From positions 41,617,077 to 41,681,076 of the forward strand of contig CM017572.1 in assembly GCA_007844125.1 (NCBI GenBank): DNA of 64,000 nucleotides, given 5' to 3'. The first letter of the stretch is position 1. Each line of letters starts with the position of its first letter. Shown one piece after another: positions 45,101 to 56,866 of the stretch. This stretch comes from Sinonovacula constricta. Lineage: Eukaryota > Mollusca > Bivalvia > Cardiida > Solecurtidae. Made by a program: the position numbers and the translations under genes. The notes beneath the pieces were generated by a model, which saw only the letters and a program-made list of their open reading frames with translations, was not told where the DNA came from and ran no database searches.

Positions 45101-48100
45101 ATATCATATGATACAGAGCTGAGAGAGCAGTTTATAATGCGTGGCTGTCTGTTCTACCTAAAAGATACCTGTAGACGTGGTCTTGTACTTACCTTGTCTA
45201 AGGTAATCTGAAATTTATACAAATAAATGACCTTCCTTTGTTAAATCGTTATAATCACACTATTATTTGTATTACTTCTAGCTTTCATTAGATTTTTTTT
45301 GTGTGACACAGTATTTAGTAACCTTCTACCTCATAAATACTATAACCTTAGTATTATAGAGTGATAGAAAACTGAAAATAATTGGTGGGATGTTAACCAT
45401 GCTGACTGTTTTCAGACCTCCTATATCAGGTATTCATGGAGGACCAGATGGAGCGTATTCAGTTGCCCTCTCAGGCAGATTTGAAGATGAGGACTTTGGG
45501 GAATACTTCACCTATTCAGGAGAAGGTATGGGAGTGTTTTTTTTATCAAACAAAAAATGTAACTTTCAGAACCAAGTTACATAAGCCATGGTGTTGCCTG
45601 TGGCCTAGTGGGTAGAGTTGCAGATTTGTAACACCAGACTACATGGCTTTGGTTCAGGTTCAAGTTTTAGAACTTTTATGCGAAAAGGTCTTCCAACTGT
45701 GGTTCTACCCAGACATTGTCCTGGTGCTTTCCTTCGCAAATAATAGCTGGTATCACTATAATGCCCATAATTGTGCAACTTAAATGACCTCAAGAACTAT
45801 ACAGGAGTCGCTTGAACAATCCATTGTTAGACTTGTGACTCTTGGTGAACTTGTACAATTTTTGTAATCAAACAAAATGTATTAACTTACAACTTTTTTT
45901 CTAGCACTAGTGTTCAGGAGATTACATGTATAAATATATCATACTGTATAGAAGATTATGAAGTAGATATGTTGGAGACTACAACATAATGTTATTAAAT
46001 GTCAATAAATAGATTAGTATTGTTATACTGGTAAGTAAAAAATGATGTTTATTCTAACTTTTAAAAAAGTGGGCTTGTAAAATGTGTTTTGGGCCATTAA
46101 AATGACAAATGTTACAGTCTCATTATACTAATTTAAATTATTATACATAAAATCACTAAAATCTGGAAAAAATGTGTAGGTTATTATAATTATTAGTGGG
46201 GTTTTTTTCTGGGACAGGAGCAACAACAAAAGATTACAATAACCATAGACATATAATAACGGGACCGCCGACTCCGCAAGGTGCGCGAATATCTTCCAAT
46301 TTCGCTGCGCCACCACCGGATTTCATAGAAAAGACTTCTGGTCTGGGGTTTCCCATGCAAAACAATAGCATAAAGCCGACAAATAAAACAGAGATTTGAA
46401 GAAAAACGGCCACGGAAAATGAATCAACTTGAAAGTAGATTGAAGGTAAATATCTACTTTGTATGTGTATTCATTGCCTGCTTTAAGTTTTCCATGAATC
46501 GGTAGTAAACATATCGTAACCACGTGTAAACAAAGAACCCGAATTCTGAATGAATCCTAGACAGCGTCCCATTTAGGCCCAATTTTTGCTGCCCTTTTTT
46601 CTATAAATACTTCCATAGCTAATCCTGTGTAACTGGTGGTATTTATTATGGCTTGTATTTTCCAAAACTGCACGGAGAAAGGCATAATATTTAATTAAAA
46701 TAAATAAGTCGTTGCTTGGAGACACAGGAGGAAGACTGCGCAAAGAATGATGGTGGAAAAGTTTAAGTGTTTAAGGGATCTCAAGTTAGAAAGAAAAAAG
46801 AACCACGATCAACTATTAATATTTGAACACAAGTATAATTAGATTATACTGGTTCCTATAGAGTATGCACTTAATTGTCTTTTATACTGATTTTAGGAAT
46901 AAGACAACAGTGATGAATCCCATGACCCATAGACATCTCTTCCTGGCCTGTGCCTGGTGCTCTGAGACGTGCAACACATCTTGGAGCCAGAATTCTTCCA
47001 GACAGTTTTAAAAATTACTATTAAGTTGTAAGATGGCAACATTTTTTTTATCATAAAAGAACATTTTGAAAATAAATATCACACAAAACAACTAACACCA
47101 TTGAAGATGTGGTCTTCTTGGAAGTTGGTGTGTGTTTAATTTTGATATATATCCTACATTATTGACAGAGCTTATTATCTACTGCTGACATATTTTAACA
47201 TGTCATATCAAGAGAACCCTGGTTTACATATTTTAGTACACTAATTATAAATTAAGTAAATGTAGAAACTCCATTATCTGAATTGTTTATGTATGTTTGA
47301 TGCAGTAATTTAAGTTTATTTTTATTGACTGAAAGTTTCTCTAAAGTTATATGTTGTTTTGACGATATAAACATGCCAAAGTTCAGAGTTTAACTAGTCA
47401 GAACAATACATGTATGTTTTAATTATTAACAAATAAAAATATATAGTTTAAGAGTTATAGACTGGGAATAAGCTTTATTTGTTTTTCTGGTTCAGTGTGC
47501 ATTTTTAAAACATAAAGCAATTAGCCAAAAATTATCTAATATAACAAACATGCCAAACAAATTAACAAATGATATGTTTTAGTTGCAGTAGGGTTATTCA
47601 TCAACTAAACTGAATCAGTTAAGAGCCATTCTATAAATAACAATACAGAACTAAGGCCTAACCCAAACACTATTCCATACCAAATATAAGAAATAATTGG
47701 GTCCATGATTTAAAACTAACAAAGTGTCTGTATTAATTTACAACCTGCTTAAGTCACAACTTTATATATATTATAACATTTCTTCTAAAAGTGTGAAAAC
47801 TTTCAACATGGCTCAAGGGTTTAAATCTATTAAATCTTGCATCCAGAGATGACACTCTTACTTGCACTGGCTTTTATCATACTTTTTAATTAATGTTGTC
47901 AGAAGAAACAAGAATATGTATTACTAATCAATTATTCTTTTTCCATTTCATTCATGTTAAGGTGTTTAAGCAAGAACACACCTTTATATATAATGTGTAG
48001 AAAATATTTTAATGTGGAATGAAAAATGCATTCATGACAGAAAAATACAACTACATATAAATTTAAATATGCTGACAATGATTATGCAACACCATTGTCT

Positions 48101-51100
48101 TTTTAATAAAATAAAAGGCAAATAATTTATAAAGGTTGTTTCTCATGAAATCTTAATAATTATATGTATAAAAATAGCACATATTATATTCTCCCTTTAC
48201 CATTTGATATAAACTGACTAAGTGCAAGCACTCGATAAATGTGCAATTAAGTTTTTCTTTTAAAGTTTTAAACATGTGATATGGTAAATAAATTAGATTC
48301 TTCTGCTATGCTGATGTTTGTTAACTGTCAAATTATTTTGTAGATTATATGGAGAAATAAACAATATTTAACATAATCCTGCCTTGTGATGTGTTAAAAC
48401 AGTTTTTGAAAAATAAAATTAAAGAAATTGTCTACCCCTAAGAAAGCAATACTGAAACAGACTGAAAATTCAAAATCTTTTAATAATAATATTTAATCTT
48501 TTTCGAAGGACTGCAAATAACTGATATTTCCTCTCTGCCTTCCTGACAGCCGTGCTTCTGTTGGCTGGCCCTTGGTGTTGAACTTAAAGGTTAACCATCT
48601 GTGAAGAAATGGTTCATGTCATGGTAACTGAAAAAATAAAAGTATGCTATACAGGTTTCAGCTTTAAATGAAAAGATGCAGTACTCCGCCTAACCTCTTT
48701 GGTTCCATTCCTAGTCTGGACAAATACATTTATCATTCATTCACCAATAATAATATAAAACAAAACATACAAAATTAGAACAAAAATATAAAAATCTAGT
48801 TATGTCCTAGATTTATGTGACAGTTGTCGAAAAAAAAATATTTGCAGGGTAAATCCTACCTATAATTATTATCATGGTTTATTGTTATTAAAACCTTTTT
48901 GACAATACAATTAATGGTGGTATCCAAAAGTTTAGACTAATTTTTTTCTGAAACAACCAGAGTTGAAAATTACTGATGTCCCTTAGCCATGTGAAAAGTG
49001 AAGGACAACACCCCACTCATCATTACAAACATGCATTTTCTACCCGAGAGACTGCATTTACTAATAATTTAGGCAGTTTCAAAAATTGTCCTTACTTGGA
49101 CTAAATAATGAATTTATGCAAAAAAGTTGTGCCAAAATTCCCAAAACAGTGGTTGAGATATATGTATTTTATTCAGACAAAGTTGGATACCACCTTTTAT
49201 ATATAAACATCTGATATTTTTATAAATATACATAAATATAACATAATAGAAATCTCGAAAGTCGATTTTGAAAAAAAAAAGTTATTCTGTGCCATTCAAT
49301 AGCAAAGTGGTATCAAAATTTTATTAACTACTGACAGTATATTCATACTTTTTTTAGTGAAATGGCATTTATTAAACTAAGAAATTCCCACTAAGTGTGT
49401 TAATGTTAAATATGTATCAGATTTTTACATTCAGATGATTCTTTGCATTACCTGAACCTCTTCAAGCTTTAATCTGTCAAAACAAAATGCCTTTATGTGG
49501 ACCGAAAAGCTCTTTCACACGATTTGGCAAAAGGTCTGAAAGTAGAAGAGTGAGACAGAAGACTGCACAGGGTTCAGTAAAATACAGATAAGCTGTCTCA
49601 AAATAAAGTTTAAGGAGGTAAATTATTTAAGGTATAGATTCTGAATCACCTTGCAAATGCCTTGTGTGGCTTGACACCCTCTAACCATGTGTTCAAGTGT
49701 GGAAGGAATTCATTTTGCAGGCACTGTAATTAAAATTGCATATTATATAAAAAAAAATCACATAAATGATGCACATATATACAACAATGACAACCTGAAA
49801 TTTTTGTGAGTAAATCAAGGAATATATTGCTATATTTGTGTCTAGCTCATCCAACCCAGAAGCAGGGCGCTCAAAGTTAAAAGCTTGATCCTAAGATGTG
49901 ACCTTAAACAGTGGTACATGCATCTGGAAGTTCAATTTCATGACAACACTCAAACTGAAGGTTAAACAACACTAGTTTCAGAATAAAATTATTGGGTTTA
50001 ATTGATATGTCAGGTGTTCATGGCAGGAAACCATAGAAAAGGCAGCACTATATTTGTTTCAAATTATTCATTGAAAACAAGAGTAACGGAAGCGGTAGGT
50101 TTGATTCTATAAATGGTTCTGTTTCATAAATGATAAAAATTAATAGATTAGACCCCATCCCCTTCTGCCCACTACAGGCTGCAAAGTAAAATATATATAA
50201 AGCAAAATATTTTTTTTTCCATAGAAAATAAGGCATATATGTACAAAGAAATACACTTCTATAAGTTTCAGACATGATTTGTTGTTAAGGATAATCTCAT
50301 CCAGAATTTTAAACTGAATAGTTACTAATTATCACAATGGAAACTTGAAAGTAGAACAAGGTTTTCTGACAGCTGCTATTGACGTGCTGATTTTCTACTT
50401 GGCAGGAAAATAAACGTAAAATGGCTTATTTTATATAACGATAAACCTTAATATTCAGATTAAAAGCAACAAGAAACGAACAAAGAAATAACATACCATG
50501 ACCGAAGGTTCAAGGTGGGCGGGGCAGATGTGCGTCGTGTCTGGATTAACAGTAAAATCTGAACGACTATAAACAAGAAATATTGTCCCCACCACTCTTG
50601 TTTGGTAAAACCCTTTGGAAGTTATAATTTCACATCATAGTACCCCCATTAACATAATATTTGCGCGTTTTTCATTAATGTAAACACAGCTTTTTAGCTT
50701 TCCATCTATTGTTTTAGTTTACACCAGAAGTTTTCTATGACTCCCGGTGATGGCGCTGCGACGGATTCAACCTATTTATATAGAGTATATAGCGTGACGT
50801 CAAGAGTCAGCGGTCCCATTATTATATGTCTATGCAATAACTGTTCCATTGTTAAATTGATTTTTACAAGGGATTTCATTTTCATTTATTAGCTCAGTCA
50901 CTAGGTCAAATTTAGAAAAACAATTTTTATACACACTAGAGGCCACATTTATGTCCCAATCTTCACCAAACTAGTCGAGCTGTTTGCCTGCATGAAATCT
51001 TAGATGAGTTTGTAACTGGTCCACATGGGGACATAAACAAGGTCACTAGGTGAAATCTTAGAAAAACCTTGTGGGTTTGTTATTGGGTCATGAAGGGTCA

Positions 51101-52005
51101 AAAAGTAGTTCACTCTGTCAAGTCTTAAGAAAAAACCTGTGAACACACTAGAGGCCACATTTATAAGCTTTACCAAAGGTTTCTATTGTAAATAGCTCTT
51201 ATATCCCCTGACACCAGGTATGAGCCTGTGTCTTCAGGTTAAGGATAAAGGGCCATATTAAGTTGCAAAATCTTCAAGTCAGATATATATCTTCATTCAT
51301 TTGTAAGACATAGAGACACCATTTATGGCCCAATCTTCACCAAACTTGATCAGAATGTTTGCCTGCATGAAATATTGGATGAGTTCATAACTGGGTACTT
51401 GGGGTCAATAATTAGGTCACAAGGTCAAATCTTAAAAAAAGCTTGTGATCAGACTAGAGACCGCATTTAAGGGTCCAATCTTCATCAAACTTGGTCAGAA
51501 TGATTGTCTGCATGAAATCTTGGATGAGTTCGTTATTGGTTTACGTGGGTTTAAAAAGCAGTTCACTAGGTCAATTCTTAGAAAGATCTTGTGAACACAC
51601 TAGAAGCCCAATTAATGGCCCAATCTTTACTTTAGTTGGTTAGAATGTGTGCCTGCATGAAATCTTGGATGAGTATTGATATAGTTATGGTTATAATCGT
51701 AACGTCCAGCTATTACAGAGGACAAATATATTAAGTAGAACCACGAGTGTTCTGCAGGGCAGGTCACAAAAGCTCACAGAAGAGTCCTGCCCGGGTTTGC
51801 CTCAATCCCAAGAGGCAATGTGCTAAGGATTTTTTCAAGACCGTGACTATATCTGTCGTTACGGTTGTCTTCATGAGGGTAAGAAAATTAACAACTTTAT
51901 CCCCAGAAACTACTTTCCATTCTGGTATTAGTTCTTCATTTAGAACCTACATCTTATAATGTTGTAGGTGGCAGAGACCTAAGAAAAAAAGGTGGGAAAA
52001 GAAAG
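36050..52005 (+). CDS. SRA/YDG-domain protein gene (five exons seen, incomplete)
   Basis: Five plus-strand exons at 36050-36151, 41356-41461, 44128-44188, 45416-45525 and 51968-52005 each have AG before and GT after, and their phases join without a break (0-0, 1-1, 2-2, 1-1). The joined reading is 139 codons: a basic N-terminus ([20 protein letters not shown]), a linker, then [19 protein letters not shown], then [16 protein letters not shown] and [12 protein letters not shown]. These are the hallmark phrases of the SRA (YDG) domain, which flips out and reads 5-methyl- or hydroxymethyl-cytosine in UHRF1 and plant SUVH proteins. The stretch that is YEDD-like in UHRF1 reads FEDED, seemingly one residue shorter. 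No PHD, TTD or RING sequence is seen, and the second half of SRA is not found before the window end. The product is inferred to be nuclear. It is probably a small SRA protein of the kind known in bivalves, not UHRF1 itself; that is inference. Confidence 0.85.
36242..36545 (-). mobile_element. tRNA-derived SINE, minus strand
   Basis: On the minus strand TAGATAAGTTGGTAAAGC (box A) and GCATGTTCAAACCCC (box B) head a body of about 230 bp. It sits in the intron just downstream of the exon at 36050-36151. Confidence 0.65.
36570..37755. other. intron DNA with a short tandem repeat
   Basis: Three copies of the 17-bp unit CAGGCCTTATCAATTCT lie at about 36694-36744. The rest is AT-rich with nothing recognised. 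Confidence 0.6.
37928..37945 (+). promoter_or_regulatory. TRIM primer-binding site (tRNA-Leu)
   Basis: TGGTGGCAGCGGTGGGAT is complementary over 18 bases to ATCCCACCGCTGCCA-CCA, the 3' end of animal tRNA-Leu (AAG type) as I recall it. Bivalve Ty3/Gypsy elements of the Steamer type also use tRNA-Leu. Confidence 0.85.
38011..38027 (+). other. TRIM polypurine tract
   Basis: GTTGGAGGGGGGAGTAA directly abuts the second terminal repeat and is the expected plus-strand primer. Confidence 0.8.
38767..38895. repeat. 55-bp direct repeat around a 20-bp GCTCACCTGAGC fragment
   Basis: GTATTGTTTCCATTGAACTG opens copies at 38767 and 38841. Between them sits TTAGCTCACCTGAGCACAAC (38821-38840), the exact terminus of the repeat family at 33895. 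Confidence 0.85.
39098..40545 (-). pseudogene. mariner-derived transposase remnant with intron-like gaps
   Basis: Minus-strand pieces match mariner transposase in order: [11 protein letters not shown] and [13 protein letters not shown] (about 40540-40341, frameshifted); [11 protein letters not shown] to TTDETWLW (40132-39984), where TTDETW holds the first catalytic Asp; [13 protein letters not shown] to FLAK (39740-39646); and [17 protein letters not shown] to WIHRHQRC and NGEYFEKR before a stop (39505-39320). Each junction has GT at the start and AG at the end of the gap. The HDNAxxH and second/third Asp region is missing. A mariner-like end CGAGGGTTGATCGGAAATAA lies at 39098; the other end was not found. 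Inactive. Confidence 0.75.
41356..41461 (+). CDS. SRA-gene exon (linker)
   Basis: 106 bp after TTGTTAAACAG and before GTAAAG. It encodes [20 protein letters not shown] then [15 protein letters not shown] and ends in phase 1. The last residues, YGDVAG with the next exon, resemble the FGxVxG lead-in of SRA domains. Confidence 0.8.
41462..43000. other. intron DNA; one hAT-like terminus
   Basis: GTGTGGGAACCCTG at 42047-42060 resembles the right end of the CAGGG MITE at 34046; no left end was found. The rest is non-coding. Confidence 0.5.
43005..43215 (+). mobile_element. tRNA-derived SINE
   Basis: GATCAAGTGGTAGAGCATC (box A region) and CCCGGGTTCAACCCCGGC (box B) head a body of about 150 bp that includes GGACCGGCCGGGTACG. 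Well preserved head. Confidence 0.8.
44128..44188 (+). CDS. SRA-gene exon (start of SRA fold)
   Basis: 61 bp after TATATGGCAG and before GTAGGT, phase 1 in and phase 2 out. It encodes [19 protein letters not shown], matching the V-G-T-x-W-x-x-R-x-x-C/A-S...H-R lead of SRA domains. Confidence 0.88.
44189..44860 (+). repeat. about 34-bp minisatellite of splice-donor-like units
   Basis: About 19 degenerate units of the type TAGGTAGGTCTCATTTATAT then GTGAGTCTCACTC. It starts at the donor of the 44128-44188 exon (CATAG then GTAGGTCC), and its units repeat the same CATAG-GTAGGTC string. Confidence 0.93.
44865..45410. other. intron DNA
   Basis: AT-rich; nothing recognised apart from the acceptor of the next exon. 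Confidence 0.5.
45416..45525 (+). CDS. SRA-gene exon (DNA-reading core of SRA)
   Basis: 110 bp after GACTGTTTTCAG and before GTATGG, phase 2 in and phase 1 out. It encodes [20 protein letters not shown] then [25 protein letters not shown] and the FTYSG turn are the most conserved SRA features. Confidence 0.93.
45592..45690 (+). repeat. tRNA-derived SINE head (partial)
   Basis: TGGCCTAGTGGGTAGAGTTG (box A) and a box-B-like GGTTCAGGTTCAAG at roughly tRNA spacing; the body is short or decayed. Confidence 0.5.
46244..50834. mobile_element. 4.6-kb TIR transposon, P-like, non-coding
   Basis: The ends are inverted copies starting CATAGACATATAATAA and continuing GGGACCGC(C/T)GACTC, about 31 bp with two mismatches. 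Further homology follows inside (GCGCCACCACCGG ... CATAGAAAA ... CTTCTGGT on the left, the same order inverted on the right). CAATAAC occurs at 46237-46243 and 50835-50841, a 7-bp duplication. A 31-bp terminal repeat starting CAT with a 7-8 bp duplication suits the P superfamily. The interior has no convincing transposase frame or exon, so the copy is non-autonomous. It fills most of the intron between the SRA-gene exons at 45416 and 51968. Confidence 0.85.
50886..51690. repeat. second, degenerate copy of the GCTCACCTGAGC-family interior
   Basis: Repeated phrases CACACTAGAGGCCACATTTA, CCAATCTTCACCAAACT and GCATGAAATCTTGGATGAGT match the interior of 33895-35400, with decayed ends. Confidence 0.8.
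51968..52005 (+). CDS. SRA-gene exon (GGRDL)
   Basis: 38 bp after AATGTTGTAG and before GTTAGT, phase 1 in and phase 0 out. With the preceding G it reads [18 protein letters not shown] directly follows the YTGxGG turn in SRA proteins. The rest of the domain should lie further downstream and was not found by 64 kb. Confidence 0.8.
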
Positions 52006-54284
52006 GTTAGTATGAACAATTACATTTTTTTTAATTTTTCTGCTTAAAATATCTGAACCACACTGACATAAAGGCTACATAGATAATGTCTAAATTGCCC
52101 TGTTAGCTGCCATGGGACATGGATTTAGAACAGAGGACTAGCTCTGGTAGTACGATTTTTCATTTTCATGAGGTCGAAAATGTATAAATTGTAGGGATGT
52201 TAACGAATATTCGAATATCAAATCGCTATTCGAATAGGGATTTTGGGATTCGAATATTTTATAATTTGTATTTCATTTTTGTTATGTTTGAAGGAAAATT
52301 GAAAAGACATTTTTTTAGTTGATCGTAGTGTCTCCCAGCGACTTATGACGCTAGCGATAGGTGATCGCGCTCGTTCTAAGATAGAGGGGGTGGATCATGT
52401 CTCTTGATAACGAATTGCCATCTGATTAACAGCATGAAATCACCTTACCGCGCACAGCCCCTTCTCTGCCCCCTCTCCCACTTAGAACCGGTCACATCAC
52501 CATACAGCTGTCGAAACAGTTGCCAAAGTACAATAAACACACGTCAGTGCAACGCTGCGGCAATTACCTACAGCAATTACGTAACACTGACTCTACCCAG
52601 CTTCGGTCAGGATAGTGTGTTATAAATACATTATATAAGGCTATACTTATTGATAACAGTCCACCAGAACTTCTTTTATTTTTGGAAAGCACAACTAGAT
52701 CACTGTCAAACAAGCTTTAATTCCAATCACTTTCTGTTTTGTCACTCTACTTCATGCTTGTTATTTTAATCCTATACAATACCGTGACATCAGTTATTTT
52801 TTGTCATCGCGATTTTCTGTTCTCTATTTTTGCTTCGTTTTCGCCGAATGTACAAAAATGTAAATCTACATACTTTTTAATTGTTCGTCATAGGTTTACT
52901 TAACACACTTAAAACACACGAGCTTACAATTTTAATCATTCTTTTCATATATATTGGTTGGTACTTCATCAGTTTATTAACAGTCAGGTAATCTTAACAC
53001 TAGCCAATCACAGTAATTGTCGTCATCAAATGGTTTTGTTTACCCTCGCCTTTCACCGATAGGCATATGGCGAGCAGGTTCGTAATTGTCATTTGTGTAT
53101 TGGTAACTAAATGTCTCTAATTGACATGTTATGGCTTAGGATTAACGCCCTTAGCGATATCGGCCAGTAACAGTTAAACATCAATCCGACCACCAACCAA
53201 TCAAGACCGTTATTTGGCTGTACACTTGAGCGATTTCCCTTCATAAAACCTTCGTGGTTTTGCCTAATTGTCTTACTGTCGATCCAGTATCACCCGCATT
53301 TTGTCCTTTTGAAAATGCCTCCTTCATTAATGTATTTTATAAGATTAGTTCACTAAACATAATTGACTGTATGTTGTTATACATTGTTTGCGGTTAGTAG
53401 AGTAAAATATTAAAATTGTGAGATATTTTGCATGTGTTGTACAGTTTCCTCTAATAAAATTATGATATGGTTTTATTAAATCGATATGTTAACATTAAAA
53501 GATGTTTAGAAGCCCTTTTAATACGTCATATGTTAATAAAAATAAGTAATAAAGTACACAAAATGCCTTTAAATTGTAAAGGTTATTACACGAAGTACAA
53601 CACGTAACAAAAAGACACCTAAATTTAAGGTGACTAATTAATAATGCAGGGTTCTCAATAAGTTTCAGTTCAGCAGGCCCAATAAACAATGAAGCAGGCC
53701 TGCTAGGGGGGTCTGGGGAAAATTTAGAAATTGAGCGCTTCATTTCCTGCATTTTGAGCTATATCTATACTTTTCAAATAGCACTATTTGAAAGCCATTT
53801 TGTGGCATATTTTAATGCAAACTTGTCTTTAAAGTATCTTTATTACATGGCAGTATGATACTACCTTGCAAAATGGATACTTAAACACATTTTTGGCACT
53901 AAACATTTATAAAATCTGATACTCATCATCATGAAAATGACTCGGCCTTTATCAATAATTCTAAAGAATAACTTTTGTAGCAACTGACAGAAAAGTAACA
54001 GGGGTTCATTTACTTAAATACTCCTGTCAAAACTTAGACAAGTATCATATGATTAAAAAATAAAGTCAACAACAAGAGCAAGAGGTTACTTTTTATAAGT
54101 TAAATGTTATTAAGTACCTGTTTTTTTTTAATAAATCATGACACTTGTGACTTGAATAGACTCCTAGAACTGAAAAGTCAAGTTTACAATCACACTGTAT
54201 ATACAGTCATAGTGATAACACTAACACACAGACTAAACCCTATCTCTTCAGGCTTACTATTTTTACAAGTTATTTATTGTGAAA

Positions 54285-56427
54285 TTAGCAAAAAGTATTA
54301 TCCCAGTCATCATCATCACTCCCAGATCCACTACTATCATCACAATCACTAACAAATTCTTCCTTTAGGAGAATCTCTTTCACAACAGCCCTGATCTCCT
54401 CCCTGCTAGGGTTGACTCCAGCAGCAATCGCTTCAGTCTGTACCCCTATGCTCTGAGGTGCTTTCTTCTCAGATGAGGGTTTTCCCAGTTTCTTTCTAGG
54501 TTTTTTTTCAAGCCACCTTTTTACTGCCGCTTTGATCACTGGAGTGCATTCTTCAACTGCCGGACCATTGATGGCAACATGGAGAAGTCCCTCCAACATT
54601 TCACTACTGAGCCTGTTTCTCTGTCTTGTTTTTACTAATTTCAAGATGCTATCGCCTCTCTCTGGCCATGCATTAGTCACAAGTAATTATGCAGCAGCCT
54701 CTGCCACAAACATCAGTTCAGGGTTGAAGTGGCGGAGTCCTGAATTTTTCAACATCTGTAACAACAGCCATTCAGTTGCAGTGATGCGGGATGTTCCTGT
54801 CCTGACCTCTTTGGGCATTTTGGGGAGAAGGAAACCATTCCACTGTGTTGTCAGCTTTTCTCTGTCTAAAGCACTTGCAAAGAAGTGGTTGCCCAAATGA
54901 GTAATTTGTTGGCTACCACAGGTCTTGAAATCCACCTCACCAGATTTTGGTAAAGCTGTTGGGTCAAAGATACTAAATGCTTCAACTATTTCAGAGGTTT
55001 CAGAGAACCTTCTGTCTATGTTTTCAATTAAACTGTCCACATAGTTGTTCAACAGATTCAACAGTTCCTTTGAGGTTTTGTCATTTGGCTTAATATCTGA
55101 ACACTTGTTCGAAAATGAATCAATGTCTTAGGCTAGTTTGGTCAGAGGTGCCTCATCCCCCTTAATCTCATTTAATTTGTCTATGCACTGGTTGACAGCA
55201 GGCCGGATTCCAGAGAAATTTAATGAGTCTTGATGAAAGTGTCTGGATAGAGCTGACAATACTGGAAGAATGGCATGAAGTATGTATAGTGTCCCCAGAA
55301 ACTTGTAGCTACTGATCTTTTTCAGCAGTCCATGAGCAGCAGCATCTCTCCTTGAGTTGGGCCAAGGTTTGTATAATGGCTTTAAAGTCCTTGCACACAG
55401 CACTGACTGCAGCATCAAAGCTCAGCCACCTTGTCCTGCATGCTTTCTTGAGCCTCTTTGCAACTATGGCTCTCTGGTTATTTGGAAGATTAATTGACTT
55501 CAGCTGTTGTTGGATTTTCAGATATACAGCCATTTTCTTGGGTGAATTCTCAAACAGCTGCCATAACTGTCGAAGTAGAGTTTCTACAGTCTTGATATTA
55601 GAGAGTTGGTCATTTGAGTCGCTACATGATAGAGCAAGTCTGTGACACACACAATGTATGTTTACCAAAGATGCATGATCACGCATCAAGAGAGCTGCTA
55701 CACCATTAACCTTCCCAGTCATCACAGTGGCTCCATCTGAGGCAAGTCCAGTTAGCTTAGATCTTGTTAGATGCTTTATGTCCAAATCAAGCACAGCTTT
55801 AATTGATGCAGCATTTGCACTTTTAAAGTTCTCTATAATATTTCTACATGACAGGAACTTTGTCTCAACTTTCATTGTTTCATTACAATAGAACTGGACA
55901 AAAGTCACTAGGTTTTCATTAACTGCTATGTCACTAACTTCATCTGTAAGCAAACCATATGTCAAACTCTTGTTAACTTTCTCAACAAGGTCAGCTTTGA
56001 TTGTCTCACCCAATGTTTTAAATATGTCTTGGCGTGAACCTTCAGACTGGTGCTTGAAATACTGCAGCTTATAATCTTCAGAAACTGTCTGGATGAAGTT
56101 AAGCAATGGTTGGAATTTCCTATTAGCTATAAGTTCTTTCATGAGAAAGTATGCAACTGAAAATGCTTTTTCAACATGTCTGTATTCAACTTCTGATTTC
56201 TTTACAAATTCCTGGTGAAAACATGAGGTATTCTGTACCAGGTCACTTGTTATGGCATTTAAATGCAAACTGCTAGTAGAATGGGTATTCAGAGCATCAT
56301 TCTTGAATCTTACACCTGGAGTGCCTGAAAAGACCTCTTTGTTGTTTTGGTCTTTCATCATGTGTTTTTTGCATACAACACAGAACATACCTTCTCCCTC
56401 AACAGCTTTTTCTCTGATTACTGGCAA
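54285..56427 (-). pseudogene. hAT-family transposase with TTF-type zinc finger, disrupted
   Basis: The first frame (56427-55309, 372 codons) has a zinc finger (CVVCKKHMM ... THSTSSLHLNA), then LLTDEVSDIAVNENLVTFVQ (first acidic motif), LTGLASDGATVMTGKVNGVA, HCVCHRLALSCSD and CRTRWLSFDAAV, all landmarks of ZNF862/KIAA1586-like hAT proteins. A one-base shift near 55345 moves the reading to AAHGLLKKISSYKFLGTLYI. A TAA at 55128-55130 and a stop at 54687-54689 interrupt the remainder, which continues in the same frame through MLKNSGLRHFNPELMFVAEA and NAWPERGDSILKLVKTRQRN (the hAT C-terminal dimerisation region) and ends with an acidic tail. The enzyme would cut and paste the element; this copy should be inactive. 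Confidence 0.9.
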
Positions 56428-56589
56428 TTAAACCTGGAAACTCGAAATTATTGCACAAGTCAAAATTTATCACAATATCTGCATTTGGGTTTTACCACAA
56501 AACCAATACAGTTTTTCTTTAAGATTAGATTTAATGCAAAAAAAATCCTGTTACAGTATATACTGTAACATTCCCAATGTGTGATTGAG

Positions 56590-56866
56590 GAAAGGATATA
56601 ACTGCTTGATTACCAATTGATTCTGCACTATCTGTTCCTGACTGCAACCCTTCTGTACATGTCATTGGCTTGGAAAATTCTTCCTGTTTACTGAGCTGTT
56701 CTGGTGTATTGGTTGTAACTGGAGATGGAGACCCATTCTGTTCTTGTGGTTCCTGATTTGACAGTTCAACACCACATCCATCTTTGTCTGGTTTAGCAGG
56801 AACAGGTTGTTTCTCATGCGTTAATGCTGTGGACTCTGGTCCATTAGAACATGAAGTACTACCTGA
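56590..56866 (-). pseudogene. probable upstream exon of the hAT transposase
   Basis: About 90 codons are open on the minus strand (SGSTSCSNGPESTALTHEKQ ... NGSPSPVTTNTPEQLSKQEE). The Ser/Pro/Gln-rich composition is typical of the region before the TTF finger. It has no ATG and is separated from the main frame by about 160 bp, so an intron is inferred. Confidence 0.5.
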
